Counted from the stretch's first letter, positions 17,066 to 26,172 are shown. The stretch: DNA of 62,463 bases from Olsenella sp. An285 (GCF_002159625.1 NZ_NFIZ01000014.1:1-62463), one strand, 5' to 3'. The notes: generated by a model from the sequence alone, not told the origin. Numbers and translations: made by a program.

Positions 17066-17892
17066 AGGTGACCGAGAAGCCATCGTCTTCCTACAGCGGG
17101 GCGATGACCCCCGCCTCGATGGAGCTCAAGAACGAGCGCGTCGCGGCGACCAAGGCCAACACGGACGTGGTGAGCGCCCTCGCGCTCTCCGTCATGGCGG
17201 GCGCCTTCATCGCGCTGGGCGCCACGTTCATGCTCGTGATCAAGTCCGACGCCTCGCTGCCCTTCGCGGCGACGCAGCTTCTGGGCGGCTTCTCGTTCAC
17301 GTTGGGGCTCTTCCTCATCCTCGCCGCCGGTGCCGAGCTCTTCACCGGAAACTGCCTCATGGTGATGGGCGCCCTCGCGGGGCGCTTCTCGTGGGGGAGA
17401 CTCCTCAAGAGCTGGGCGCTCGTGCTCGCGGGCAACCTCGTGGGCGCCGTCCTCGCCGCATGCCTCATGATCGCCGCGGGCGTGGCCACCGCCAACGGCG
17501 GCGCCCTCGGCGAGGCCGCGATAGCCGTCGCGGAGGGCAAGGTCGCCCTCGGCTGGGTCACGGCCTTCGCGCGCGCCGTCCTCTGCAACCTGCTCGTGTG
17601 CCTCGCCGTGTGGGTCGGCCACGCCGCCGTCTCCGTCACCGACAAGTTCTTTTCGGCGCTTCTCCCCGTCATGGCCTTCATGGCCTGCGGCTTCGAGCAC
17701 TGCGTGGCCAACATGTTCTTCCTTCCCTACGCGCTCATGCTCCAGGCGACGGGCGTGGCGGGCACGGTGGACGCCGGCGGGGTCCTGAGCAACCTCACCG
17801 CGGCCACGCTCGGCAACCTCGTGGGCGGCGTCGTGCTCGTGGGCGTATCCTACTGGTTCGTGTACGGCCGCTCGCGCAAGAGCGGCGAGTAG
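17062..17892 (+). CDS. Formate/nitrite transporter (FNT) family channel
   Basis: A 276-residue integral membrane protein with six helices and the FNT landmarks: GAELFTGNCLMVM (about 92-104) and a late FEHCVANMFFLP (about 212-223). It is most similar in pattern to formate channels of the FocA type. The start overlaps the folD stop (ATGA). Its place between folD and folE, in an operon headed by formate-THF ligase, argues for formate rather than nitrite transport; no nitrite reductase is present in the window. Direction of flux is unknown. Confidence 0.9.
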   Translation: MKVTEKPSSSYSGAMTPASMELKNERVAATKANTDVVSALALSVMAGAFIALGATFMLVIKSDASLPFAATQLLGGFSFTLGLFLILAAGAELFTGNCLMVMGALAGRFSWGRLLKSWALVLAGNLVGAVLAACLMIAAGVATANGGALGEAAIAVAEGKVALGWVTAFARAVLCNLLVCLAVWVGHAAVSVTDKFFSALLPVMAFMACGFEHCVANMFFLPYALMLQATGVAGTVDAGGVLSNLTAATLGNLVGGVVLVGVSYWFVYGRSRKSGE

Positions 17893-17910
17893 CGCGCCGC
17901 GGAGAGGGGC

Positions 17911-18504
17911 ATGGGTTTGGAGAAGAACGCACAGGGCTTTGGGCCCATAGACAGGCCGCGCGTGGAGGCGGCCGTCCGCGAGCTCCTGCTCGCGATAGGG
18001 GAGGACCCCGACCGCGAGGGGCTCCTGGGCACGCCCGACCGCGTGGCCCGCGCCTGCGAGGAGATCCTAGGAGGGACCCAGGAGGACCCTGGCGCGCACC
18101 TTCGCAAGCAGTTCCACGAGCCGGGCAACCAGGAGATGGTGATCGTGAAGGACATCCCCTTCTCCTCGCTCTGCGAGCACCACATCCTGCCCTTCACCGG
18201 CCGCGCCCACGTCTGCTACATCCCGCGCGACGGTCGCATCACCGGGCTCTCCAAGATCGCGCGCTGCGTCTCGGGCTACGCGCGGCGCCTCCAGGTTCAG
18301 GAGCGGCTCACCGGGCAGATCGCCGATGCGATGGTGCGCGAGCTCGACCCCCTGGGCGTGCTCGTGGTGCTGGAGGCCGAGCACACCTGCATGACCATGC
18401 GCGGCGTGCGCGCGGCCGGCGCCCTCACCACCACCTCCGCTGTCCGGGGGTGCCTGCGCGACCTCAAGACCCGCCAGGAGGCCCTGAGGCTTCTGGGGCT
18501 GTAG
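17911..18504 (+). CDS. folE: GTP cyclohydrolase I
   Basis: A 197-residue type IA enzyme, the first step of folate (dihydroneopterin triphosphate) synthesis. The zinc ligands are visible: C88 and H91 in LCEHHILPF and the cysteine in [10 protein letters not shown] near 160; the QERLT motif near 133 is present. It follows the FNT gene by 18 bases, so it belongs to the one-carbon operon. Other pterin-branch genes (folB, folK, folP) are not in the window. Confidence 0.96.
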   Translation: MGLEKNAQGFGPIDRPRVEAAVRELLLAIGEDPDREGLLGTPDRVARACEEILGGTQEDPGAHLRKQFHEPGNQEMVIVKDIPFSSLCEHHILPFTGRAHVCYIPRDGRITGLSKIARCVSGYARRLQVQERLTGQIADAMVRELDPLGVLVVLEAEHTCMTMRGVRAAGALTTTSAVRGCLRDLKTRQEALRLLGL

Positions 18505-18514
18505 GGCCCCTGGG

Positions 18515-18725
18515 GCGTCGGGCGGGAGGGGTCCGGCGCTCAGACAGCTTGCCGCAAAGGGCGCGGCAAGAACTCGCGGCGGACCCCTCCCGTCCGACGC
18601 CTCGCGAGTCGCACGTCCTCGACAACCTTGCGAGGGGACCTTGGGCATGTCCCGCCGCGAGTTCCGCAGCCGCGCCCTTTGCGGCGAGGACTGTCTGAGC
18701 GCCGGGGCATGCCCAAGGTCCCCTC
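18515..18725. repeat. Two inverted hairpin elements with a common core, family D
   Basis: Hairpin 1: 21-bp stem 18515-18535 with 18580-18600, one wobble. Hairpin 2: perfect 18-bp stem 18632-18649 with 18708-18725. The outer stems differ, but the inner ~45 bases of hairpin 2 are nearly the reverse complement of those of hairpin 1 (shared GCGCTCAGACAG, GCCGCAAAGGGCGCGGC and GAACTCGCGG blocks). They fill the folE-folC spacer. Confidence 0.85.
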
Positions 18726-18750
18726 GGCGAGGAGCTACGAGGGAGTGGGT

Positions 18751-20157
18751 ATGTATCAGCTGCCGTTCGAGGTGCCGGAGATTTCGTACGAGGAGGCGCT
18801 CGGTATCGTGCACGGGGCGCTGCGCTTTGGCATCTGCCCCCTGCTGGAGACCGTCGTCGACATGCTCGCGGAGCTTGGGGACCCGGACCTTGCCTTCGAG
18901 AGCCTCCAGGTGGTGGGGACCAACGGGAAGACGTCAACCTCGCGCTACGCCGCGGCGATCCTCTCCGGCGAGGGGCTCCGCACCGCCCTCTACACGTCGC
19001 CCGAGCTCGTGAGCTACACCGAGCGCATGGAGGTCGGCGGCTGCCCGGTGTCAGAGGAAGCCTTCGCGCATGGCGTCTCCGCCGCGCGCGTGGCAGGGGA
19101 GCGCGTGAACGCGCGCCGCGCCGCCGCGGGCGAGCGGCCCTACGACATCACCGAGTTCGACACGCTCACCGTGGCCGCCATGGTGGTTTTTGCCGAGGCC
19201 GGGGTCGACGTGGCCGTGCTCGAGTGCGGCATGGGCGGGCGCTGGGACGCCACCTCCGCCGTGAAGTCCATCCGCACCGTCGCCGTCACGGGCATAGGGC
19301 TCGACCACATGCATGTCCTGGGCAACACGCTCGAGGAGATCGCTGGCGAGAAGGCCGCCGTCATCCGGCATGGCCGGCGCTGCGTGCTGGGCGTGGGCAC
19401 CGCCACGCCGGACTCCGTGGAGGACGTCTTCCTCGACCGCGTCCGTGCGGAGGGCGTGACCCCGGTGCTCCTTCGTCCCGAGCGTCTCGAGGACGCGGCG
19501 GGGGAGATGCATCCCGACGTCCCGCGTGAGCACGTCGACCTCCCTCGTGCGAGCTACCTCGTGACCAAGCGCCCGCACCGCCTGGGTGCCCCGCTTGAGC
19601 TCACCGTGACCACCCCCCGCGCCACCTACGCTGAGCTCGCCGCCCTCAAGCCCGCCTACCAGGCCGCCAACGTCGCGTGCGCCGTGGCGCTTGTGGAGGA
19701 GCACCTCGGCCGAGTGCTCGACGCCGACGCGCTCTTCACCTCCGTCGTCCAGTGCCCCACGCCCGGTCGGTTCCAGCTGCTGCGCCCCGAGCCCCCCGTT
19801 CTTATAGACGCCTGCCACAACCCGCAGTCCGTGGCCACCTTCCTCACCGCCGTGGACGCAGTCGTGCCCAGCCGCGAGGAACGCCCGGTCCTTCTCGCCG
19901 CGGTGCTTGCGGACAAGGACGTGCGCGGCATCGTGGACCTTCTGGCGGGGGCGTTCCCGCGTGTGGCCGTCACGCAGACGTCGTCCCCGCGCGCGCTTCC
20001 TGCCGCGGAGCTCGCTCGAATCTTCCGTGAAGCGCGCGCTGAGGTGACGGAAACGTATCCAACGGTTGAGGCTGCAACGTCGGCATTATGTGGAGAATCG
20101 TACGTGGCCTGCGGATCCATCACCCTCGCTGGCGAGCTTGCGGCCCATTTCCTGTAG
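18751..20157 (+). CDS. folC: Folylpolyglutamate synthase / dihydrofolate synthase
   Basis: A 468-residue Mur-ligase-fold enzyme that adds glutamate to folates. It has the P-loop VVGTNGKTST (about 54-63), ECGMGGRWDATS (about 158-169), and a C-terminal glutamate-ligase domain with LIDACHNPQS. ATG 18751 follows GAGGGAG. It is separated from folE by 246 bases holding two hairpins, so it may have its own transcript control. The N-terminal segment before the P-loop is slightly extended but normal for actinobacteria. Confidence 0.95.
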   Translation: MYQLPFEVPEISYEEALGIVHGALRFGICPLLETVVDMLAELGDPDLAFESLQVVGTNGKTSTSRYAAAILSGEGLRTALYTSPELVSYTERMEVGGCPVSEEAFAHGVSAARVAGERVNARRAAAGERPYDITEFDTLTVAAMVVFAEAGVDVAVLECGMGGRWDATSAVKSIRTVAVTGIGLDHMHVLGNTLEEIAGEKAAVIRHGRRCVLGVGTATPDSVEDVFLDRVRAEGVTPVLLRPERLEDAAGEMHPDVPREHVDLPRASYLVTKRPHRLGAPLELTVTTPRATYAELAALKPAYQAANVACAVALVEEHLGRVLDADALFTSVVQCPTPGRFQLLRPEPPVLIDACHNPQSVATFLTAVDAVVPSREERPVLLAAVLADKDVRGIVDLLAGAFPRVAVTQTSSPRALPAAELARIFREARAEVTETYPTVEAATSALCGESYVACGSITLAGELAAHFL

Positions 20158-20226
20158 CTTTTGCTACAATTCTCGCTGTATGCGACGCCGTTACGTGGCA
20201 CCCACCAGATCAAAGGAGTCCCCGAG

Positions 20227-20658
20227 ATGCAGGAACTGTTCGACCAGCTCATTACCCCCGAGGTCCGCATGGTCCTCTACCTCATGGTCGTGTGCGTCGT
20301 CATGCTCTACATCCTCTCCATCGTCTACGTGATCCGCGACGCCCAGCGCCGTGGAGCGGAGCCGTGGTGGATGTGGGCCATCATCTCCGTCATCCCCATC
20401 GTTGGCCTGCTCGCCTACGTTATCCTGCGTCCGAGCTCCTACCTCATCGACCGCGAGGAGCAGGACCTCGACATCGCCCTGCGCGAGCACCAGCTCTCCC
20501 ACTACGGCATCTGCCCCAAGTGCGGCGCCCCCATCGACCGCGACTTCGTGGTCTGCCCCATCTGCAACACCCAGGTGCGCAACGTCTGCCCCACCTGCCA
20601 CCGCCCGCTCAACGCGGACTGGAAGGTCTGCCCCTACTGCCGCACCCGCATCCAGTAG
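20227..20658 (+). CDS. Membrane protein with C-terminal double zinc ribbon
   Basis: A 143-residue protein with two N-terminal membrane helices (about 15-37 and 48-67; PLDNF-like cardiolipase N-terminal pattern RRGAEPWWMWAIISVIPIVGLLAYV) and a C-terminal zinc-ribbon region with four CxxC pairs (CPKC, CPIC, CPTC, CPYC) between about 97 and 138. The ribbon is cytoplasmic or exposed; function is unknown. Start ATG 20227 follows AAAGGAG. It has its own terminator at 20693. A TACAAT box at 20165-20170 may be its -10. Confidence 0.82.
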   Translation: MQELFDQLITPEVRMVLYLMVVCVVMLYILSIVYVIRDAQRRGAEPWWMWAIISVIPIVGLLAYVILRPSSYLIDREEQDLDIALREHQLSHYGICPKCGAPIDRDFVVCPICNTQVRNVCPTCHRPLNADWKVCPYCRTRIQ

Positions 20659-20692
20659 CGCCCGCGAACTTCAGGTTCTTCTCGGCACGCAG

Positions 20693-20717
20693 GGCCCCGC
20701 TTCGGCGGGGCCATTTT
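20693..20717 (+). terminator. Rho-independent terminator after the zinc-ribbon gene
   Basis: GGCCCCGC-TTCG-GCGGGGCC (20693-20712) followed by ATTTTAG. Confidence 0.85.
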
Positions 20718-21114
20718 AGTGATGGTTCGAGTCTGGTTGCGCCGCGGTGCGAGAGCGTCTTGGGTGCGCACGGACGAATCTCGCCGCTAAATCGTCCAGC
20801 AGGACCCAAGACCCAAACCCCAAACTCCGCGTCCCGTCTGGTCGTGCCCTTCCGCGCAGATGCTGCGAATCTGTTTCCCCGTGCATGGCGCGCGCGCTTT
20901 TGTGGTAAACCTTTGTCGTGCAACCAAGACGAAAGGCAGAGATGCGGCGCATCTTCGCACATATCGCTCGAACGCAGACTATCTAGGCGTCTGTCCCTTC
21001 CCCGGGCCGGCAGGCCCCGGACAGGCGCCGCATATCGCTCGACGCTGCCCACGGGCGGCGTGCGGGCGTTTTTCATGTTTCGGCGAGCACGACACCCGAC
21101 AGAGAGGTATTCCC
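20718..21114 (+). promoter_or_regulatory. Long gene-free leader region of thrS
   Basis: About 400 bases without a credible gene. It holds AGATGC-GGC-GCATCT, a longer hairpin GGCGTCTGTCC/GGACAGGCGCC (about 20985-21030), a direct repeat CATATCGCTCGA at both sides of that hairpin (20960 and 21031), and a terminator-like ACGCTGCC/GGCGGCGT hairpin (about 21042-21061) followed after a few bases by a T run near 21070. No T-box AGGGUGG sequence is present. An attenuator is possible. Confidence 0.45.
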
Positions 21115-22878
21115 ATGAAGGTCCTGTACAACGACGGCCACATCGACGAGTGCCCGGCGGACGAGGTCACCCACGTTGTCCGTCACAGCGCCGCGCACAT
21201 CATGGCCCAGGCCATCAAGCGCCTCTACCCCGAGGCCGACTTCGCGTACGGTCCCGCCACCGAGAACGGCTTCTACTACGACATCGACCTCCCCGAGGGC
21301 CAGAAGATCTCCGAGGAGGACTTCCCGGCCATCGAGGCCGAGATGAAGAAGATCGTGAAGGAGAACCTCAAGTTCACGACCTTCGAGCTTCCCCGCGAGG
21401 AGGCCATCGCCCTCATGCAGGAGCGCGGCGAGAAGTACAAGGTCGAGCACATCGGCGACCTTGCCGAGGACGCCCGCATCACCTTCTATCAGCAGGGCGA
21501 GTACATCGACATGTGCGTGGGCCCGCACCTCACCTACACCAAGGCCCTCAAGGCCTTCAAGCTCACGGGCGTCTCCGGCGCCTACTGGAAGGGCGACAAG
21601 GACAACAAGATGCTCGTCCGCGTGAACGGCACCGCCTTCGCCACCAAGGACGAGCTCGACGAGCACCTGCGCCTGCTCGAGGAGGCCAAGAAGCGCGACC
21701 ACCGCAGGATCGGCCGCGAGATGGACATCTTCATGATGCGCGACGAGGCCCCCGGCTTCCCGTTCTTCCTGCCCAACGGCATGATCCTCAAGAACGAGCT
21801 GCTGAGCTACTGGCGCGAGATCCACCGCGCCGCGGGCTACGTGGAGATTTCCACGCCCATGATCATGAACAAGGAGCTCTGGAAGACCTCCGGTCACTGG
21901 GACCACTACAAGGACAACATGTACTCCACTATCATCGACGACGAGGAGTACTGCATCAAGCCGATGAACTGCCCTGGTGGCGTGCTCGTCTATGCCGCCA
22001 AGCCGCACAGCTACCGCGAGCTGCCCATCCGCGCCGGCGAGATCGGCCTCGTACACCGTCACGAGATGCGCGGCGCCCTGCACGGCCTCTTCCGCGTGCG
22101 CTGCTTCAACCAGGACGACGCCCACCTCTTCGTGCGTCCTGACCAGCTCACCGACGAGATCGTGGGCGTGGTGAACCTCATCGACTCCGTGTACGAGAAG
22201 TTCGGCTTCACCTACCACCTCGAGCTCTCCACCCGCCCCGAGGACTCCATGGGCTCGGACGAGGACTGGGAGCGCGCCGAGTCCGCGCTGCGCGTGGCAC
22301 TTGAGAAGCTGGGCAAGGACTACGTGGTCAACGAGGGCGACGGCGCCTTCTACGGCCCCAAGATCGACTTCCACCTGGAGGACTCGCTCGGCCGCACCTG
22401 GCAGTGCGGCACGGTGCAGCTCGACTTCCAGATGCCCATCAACTTCGACCTGGAGTACACGGACGCCGACGGCTCCAAGAAGCGCCCGATCATGCTGCAC
22501 CGCGTGTGCTTCGGCTCCATCGAGCGCTTCATCGGCATCCTGATCGAGCACTTTGCCGGCAAGTTCCCCACGTGGCTCGCGCCCTGCCAGGTGAAGGTCC
22601 TGCCCGTCTCCGAGAAGAGCCGCGACTACGCGCGCGGCGTCACGGAGAAGCTCGAGGCCGCCGGCATCCGCGCCGTTCTCGACGAGCGCGACGAGAAGAT
22701 CGGCTACAAGATCCGCGAGGCCCGCTCCGTCGACCGCCCGCCCTACATGCTCATCCTGGGCGAGCAGGAGGTCGAGGCCGGCAACGTCTCCGTGCGCGAC
22801 CGCTCCAACGAGACGCACGCTCGCGACCTCGACGAGTTCATCGCCGACGTTCGCGCGGAGATCGCCGAGCGTCGCTAG
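21115..22878 (+). CDS. thrS: Threonyl-tRNA synthetase
   Basis: A 587-residue class II synthetase that charges tRNA-Thr. Domains: editing/second-additional domain (about 1-200, with the HSAAHIMAQA zinc/editing motif HxxxH), catalytic core with class II motifs (the zinc cysteine in NCPGG, RVRCFNQDDAHLF, and the late motif 3 HRVCFGSIERFIG), and anticodon domain (about 490-587). The N-terminal TGS domain of the usual ~640-residue form is absent: the editing domain begins within 20 residues of the start. ATG 21115 follows AGAGAGG. Long leader upstream. Confidence 0.96.
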   Translation: MKVLYNDGHIDECPADEVTHVVRHSAAHIMAQAIKRLYPEADFAYGPATENGFYYDIDLPEGQKISEEDFPAIEAEMKKIVKENLKFTTFELPREEAIALMQERGEKYKVEHIGDLAEDARITFYQQGEYIDMCVGPHLTYTKALKAFKLTGVSGAYWKGDKDNKMLVRVNGTAFATKDELDEHLRLLEEAKKRDHRRIGREMDIFMMRDEAPGFPFFLPNGMILKNELLSYWREIHRAAGYVEISTPMIMNKELWKTSGHWDHYKDNMYSTIIDDEEYCIKPMNCPGGVLVYAAKPHSYRELPIRAGEIGLVHRHEMRGALHGLFRVRCFNQDDAHLFVRPDQLTDEIVGVVNLIDSVYEKFGFTYHLELSTRPEDSMGSDEDWERAESALRVALEKLGKDYVVNEGDGAFYGPKIDFHLEDSLGRTWQCGTVQLDFQMPINFDLEYTDADGSKKRPIMLHRVCFGSIERFIGILIEHFAGKFPTWLAPCQVKVLPVSEKSRDYARGVTEKLEAAGIRAVLDERDEKIGYKIREARSVDRPPYMLILGEQEVEAGNVSVRDRSNETHARDLDEFIADVRAEIAERR

Positions 22879-22893
22879 GCGAGAAGCGCCGCG

Positions 22894-23202
22894 GTGGGCG
22901 AGAAGAACCTCGACATAGACGCTCTCTCGGCGCTCTCGTCCCAGATGGGACGGGAGCGCTGGCGCGTTGTGTCAGATGCGGCGCAGGTGGTGGCCAACTA
23001 CCTCGTGTGCCACCCGCGCGCGGAGGCCGTGCGCTATCCGGGCCTCAAGTCCGATCCCGACTTCCCGCGGGCAGCGAACGAGCTCGTCGGAGGTTTTGGT
23101 CCGCGCGTGGCCTATCGCGCGGCGGGGGAGTGGCGCCTCTGGGAGGCAGACGATCGTGACGCCCGCGACCAGGTCATGGATCTCGAGGCCCTTCTCGCCT
23201 GA
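22894..23202 (+). CDS. Small hypothetical protein
   Basis: A 102-residue soluble protein starting at GTG 22894, 15 bases after thrS, so probably co-transcribed. It is slightly acidic, with no membrane helix or recognised motif; codon use matches its neighbours (strong third-position GC), which supports it being real. Its last codons and stop (CTT CTC GCC TGA) contain the CTTCTCG motif. Function unknown. Confidence 0.6.
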   Translation: MGEKNLDIDALSALSSQMGRERWRVVSDAAQVVANYLVCHPRAEAVRYPGLKSDPDFPRAANELVGGFGPRVAYRAAGEWRLWEADDRDARDQVMDLEALLA

Positions 23203-23208
23203 CGGAGT

Positions 23209-23312
23209 GCACAAATGGGGACGTGCCTGAAACGTGCAAAATGTTGCACAAATGGGGACGTGCCTGAAACGTGCAAAATGTTGCACGTTTCAGGCACGTC
23301 CCCATTTGTGCA
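23209..23312. repeat. Family B repeat: tandem unit plus inverted copy
   Basis: A 37-base unit beginning GCACAAATGGGGACGTGCC occurs twice in tandem and is followed by an inverted copy (TTGCACGTTTCAGGCACG...). The second and third copies can form a hairpin of more than 30 bp. A related copy is at 50062-50142. It lies between convergent genes. Confidence 0.9.
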
Positions 23313-23351
23313 ATTCAGGTCCTTCTTGCCTGACGGAGCGGGCGGGGCGCG

Positions 23352-25271
23352 TCAGCGGGCGGTGCGCTCGGGGAGCTCGCCGGAGCGGTAGGCGTCGAGC
23401 AGGGCGCGCAGGTCGGCGATCTGCTCTCTGATGTCCGCGCCGGTATCCGTGTCGTCTATCGTGAGCGGGCGCGGCTCCAGCTCGAAGCGGTCGTCGTCGC
23501 TCATGATGTCCGCGTTGAGGTCGAGCACGTCCGCGATCGAGCCGAAGGGCCGATGTGCCTTGATGCGCATGCCGCGCGGGTCGGAGATGAGCGTGTAGCC
23601 GGCGATGCCGGTGGTCTTGTGGTAGGCCTGGCAGAACCCGCCGTCTATGACCACGAGCCGTCCTCCGGCGCGCACGGGGCTCTCTCCCTCGGAGGCGTGG
23701 ACCGGCGTGTGGCCGTTGATGATGTGCCCGTGTCGCGGGTCCGCCCCAAACTCCTCCAGGATGCGGCGGCAGACTTCCGGGTTGTCCGTGAGGGCGTAGT
23801 AGGGGTCGCGCGGCTCGGCCCAGGTGGAGCGGTCGGTGAAGTACGTGCGCTCGAAGGTCTTGATCACGCGTCCGGAGAGCGGGGAGTAGCGCCCGCACCA
23901 GAGGTACCACATCCAGTCGAGCGAGACCTCGTCGCTCTCGTGCCAGGCCCGGCGGGCAAGGCGGTCCGCGTAGTCGTAGTACTCCTTGCCGGCGAGGAGC
24001 TGCCCCTGGTGATTCACCGGGTGGAAGGTTCCGTCCTCGTTCATGGGCACGCACGCGTGGAAGAGCACGTCGTCGTTGTGCACGAGGTAGGCGCTGCCGT
24101 GCTCGTAGAGGAAGCCGACGTGCGCCTCCAGCTTGTAGGAGCCGCGCACCGCGGCAAGGAGGTTGTCCATCACGCGCAGCTCGTCGTCCGTGAGCGCGTA
24201 GGGGTCGGCCGGGTCCAGGGTGGGGAAGTCGGCGGTGACGAGCTGGTAGTCCTTCTCTCCCACGCGCGCGACGCCGCGGGAGGGGTCCACGGTCCCCAGC
24301 AGCAGGCGGTCCTCCATGTGCCAGTTGGGGTGCCGTGCTATGGTCTGCCCCTCCAGCTTGAAGAGGATGACCGATATCGCCTTCTCGAGCGGCGTCATCG
24401 CGTCGTCCTCGCGGTAGGTTGCCTCGGCAAAGAGCGCGAGCTCCCGAAGCGAGATGCCGTAGGCGCCCTCGAGGATCTTGAGCGAGTCGTAGCGGATGTT
24501 GTTGCGGATCACGGCTGCCAGGCACGTGGCCGAGCCCGCCGCGGCGCCCATCCACACGATGTCGTGGTTGCCCCACTGCAGGTCGACGGAGTGGTACTCC
24601 ATCAGGCGGTCGAGGATCTTGTCCGCGTGCGAGCCGCGGTCGAAGACGTCGCCCACGAGGTGCAGGTGGTCCACCGCGAGGCGCTTGATGAGCGAGGCGA
24701 GGGAGACGATGAAGTCGTCGGCAGAGCCCGTGTCCACGATGGTGTCTATGATGCGCTGGTGGTAGCGCCGGCGCTGCTCGCCCTCCCCGGGGGAGGCGTG
24801 CAGGAGCTCGTCGATGATGTAGGCGTACTCCTGCGGCATGGCCTTGCGCACCTTGGAGCGGGTGTAGGAGTCCGAGAGGTAGCGCGCCAGGCGCACGAGG
24901 CGCATGAGGGTGATGGCGTACCACTCCTCCGTGACCGTTCCGGATGACTTGAGGCGACGGAGCTTCCTGTGCGGGTAGTAGATGAGGGTGCAGAGGTCCG
25001 CCTGCTCGTCGTGGGTGAGCTCAAAGCGGAAGGTGGCCGCCACGCGCTCGCGGATGACGCCCGAGCAGTTGTTGAGGATGTGCTTGAAGGCATCGTACTC
25101 GCCGTGGACGTCGGAGACGAAGTGCTCCGTCCCCTTGGGCAGGTTGAGGATGGCCTCCAGGTTGATGACCTCCGAGAACGCCGAGCGCGCGGTGGGGAAC
25201 TTCTCCGAGAGGAGCTCCAGGTACTTGCGGTCGGGCGTGGGATACTGGGAGGACCCGGGCTTCTCGGGCAT
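23352..25271 (-). CDS. fbp: Fructose-1,6-bisphosphatase class III
   Basis: A 639-residue class III FBPase, a metallophosphoesterase-fold gluconeogenic enzyme unrelated to classes I and II. The metal-binding set is present: DVHGEYDAF (about 54), GDVFDRG (about 206), GNHD (about 231), and a late NGHTPV. Length is typical. Start ATG 25271. It converts fructose-1,6-bisphosphate to fructose-6-phosphate. Beside the 1-phosphofructokinase/PTS locus it could route FBP from fructose-1-phosphate back to fructose-6-phosphate. Confidence 0.95.
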   Translation of the reverse strand: MPEKPGSSQYPTPDRKYLELLSEKFPTARSAFSEVINLEAILNLPKGTEHFVSDVHGEYDAFKHILNNCSGVIRERVAATFRFELTHDEQADLCTLIYYPHRKLRRLKSSGTVTEEWYAITLMRLVRLARYLSDSYTRSKVRKAMPQEYAYIIDELLHASPGEGEQRRRYHQRIIDTIVDTGSADDFIVSLASLIKRLAVDHLHLVGDVFDRGSHADKILDRLMEYHSVDLQWGNHDIVWMGAAAGSATCLAAVIRNNIRYDSLKILEGAYGISLRELALFAEATYREDDAMTPLEKAISVILFKLEGQTIARHPNWHMEDRLLLGTVDPSRGVARVGEKDYQLVTADFPTLDPADPYALTDDELRVMDNLLAAVRGSYKLEAHVGFLYEHGSAYLVHNDDVLFHACVPMNEDGTFHPVNHQGQLLAGKEYYDYADRLARRAWHESDEVSLDWMWYLWCGRYSPLSGRVIKTFERTYFTDRSTWAEPRDPYYALTDNPEVCRRILEEFGADPRHGHIINGHTPVHASEGESPVRAGGRLVVIDGGFCQAYHKTTGIAGYTLISDPRGMRIKAHRPFGSIADVLDLNADIMSDDDRFELEPRPLTIDDTDTGADIREQIADLRALLDAYRSGELPERTAR

Positions 25272-25407
25272 GGCGCTGTCCCTTCTCTGCGGTCGTCTGC
25301 CCCCCGTGTGAGGCAATGGAATCGATATCGCGCACGTGGGCACGGCGAGAAGAACACGTTTGTAACGCGGGTCCTGCCAGAGCCGCGCGTGGCTGCGCCG
25401 GCGGGCC

Positions 25408-26172
25408 CTAGAGCACCTCGACCTCGGCCTCCTCGCAGTACTTCTTGAAGTGCTCGGTGAGGTTGCCGTCCGAGACCACGTAGTCCACGTCGGCCAGGTC
25501 GCAGATCTTGAAGGTGCTGCGGCGGCCCAGCTTGGTGGAGTCCATGAGGACGGCAGTGCGCTCGGCGTGGGCGATGAGCGCGCGCTTGAGCGCCGCCTCG
25601 TCGTCCGAGCCGCAGGCGAAGCCCGTGGAGCTCTGGAAGGCGGTCACGCCCAGGAACAGCAGGTCCACGTTGAGCGCGCTCACGTCCTCCACGGTCTTGG
25701 AGCCGTTGAGGCTCATGCTGTAGCGGTTGAGGTTGCCGCCCACCATGATGCAGCGCGCCCTCTCGAGCCGCGCGAGCTCGGCCGCGCAGGTGAGGCTGTT
25801 GGTGAAGACGATGAGGCGGTCGTCCGGCAGCGCGTGGGCGAGCGCGGTGGTGGTGGAGCCGGAGTCCAGGAAGATCGTGCTGTCCGGGCGCACGAGCCCC
25901 AGGGCCTTCTGCGCGATGGCGGCCTTGGCCTCGACGTTCCTGGTGGTGCGGTTGAGCAGGAGGTCGTCCGTCCCCACCACGAACTCCACCGAGCGGGCGC
26001 CGCCGTGCGTCCGCACGATGCGCCGGGACTCGTCGAGCGACTTGAGGTCGGTCCTCAGCGTCATCTCGGAGACGTCGGGGAACTCCTTCTTGAGCTGGGC
26101 GAAGGTGACCGACCCCTGTGCGTTGACGAACTGTACCAGGCGCTCGCGGCGCTCCCGCATGCTGCTGCCCAT
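25408..26172 (-). CDS. DeoR-family transcriptional regulator
   Basis: A 254-residue sugar-phosphate-responsive repressor: DeoR HTH at residues 6-58 (VTFAQLKKEFPDVSEMTLRTDLKSLD) and a DeoRC sensor domain (about 75-235, with FLDSGSTTTALAHALP). Translation starts at ATG 26172 or the in-frame ATG four codons later. It closes the leftward cluster with the sorbose-phosphate-reductase-like and 1-phosphofructokinase genes, and the repeated GAAACAAAAGTC sites at the divergent PTS promoter are its likely targets. The inducer is probably a ketose or hexitol phosphate. Confidence 0.93.
   Translation of the reverse strand: MGSSMRERRERLVQFVNAQGSVTFAQLKKEFPDVSEMTLRTDLKSLDESRRIVRTHGGARSVEFVVGTDDLLLNRTTRNVEAKAAIAQKALGLVRPDSTIFLDSGSTTTALAHALPDDRLIVFTNSLTCAAELARLERARCIMVGGNLNRYSMSLNGSKTVEDVSALNVDLLFLGVTAFQSSTGFACGSDDEAALKRALIAHAERTAVLMDSTKLGRRSTFKICDLADVDYVVSDGNLTEHFKKYCEEAEVEVL

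Noticed and set aside
20713-20745. GGTTCGAGTC near 20725 that looks like a tRNA T-arm
   Set aside because: No acceptor stem, anticodon arm or CCA-side pairing can be built around it.
20718-21114. T-box riboswitch upstream of thrS
   Set aside because: The conserved AGGGUGGNACCGCG sequence and a convincing specifier loop are absent; only generic hairpins are seen.
23209-23312. Tandem repeats as a small CRISPR array
   Set aside because: Only two direct units with no unique spacers, then an inverted copy; no cas genes in the window.
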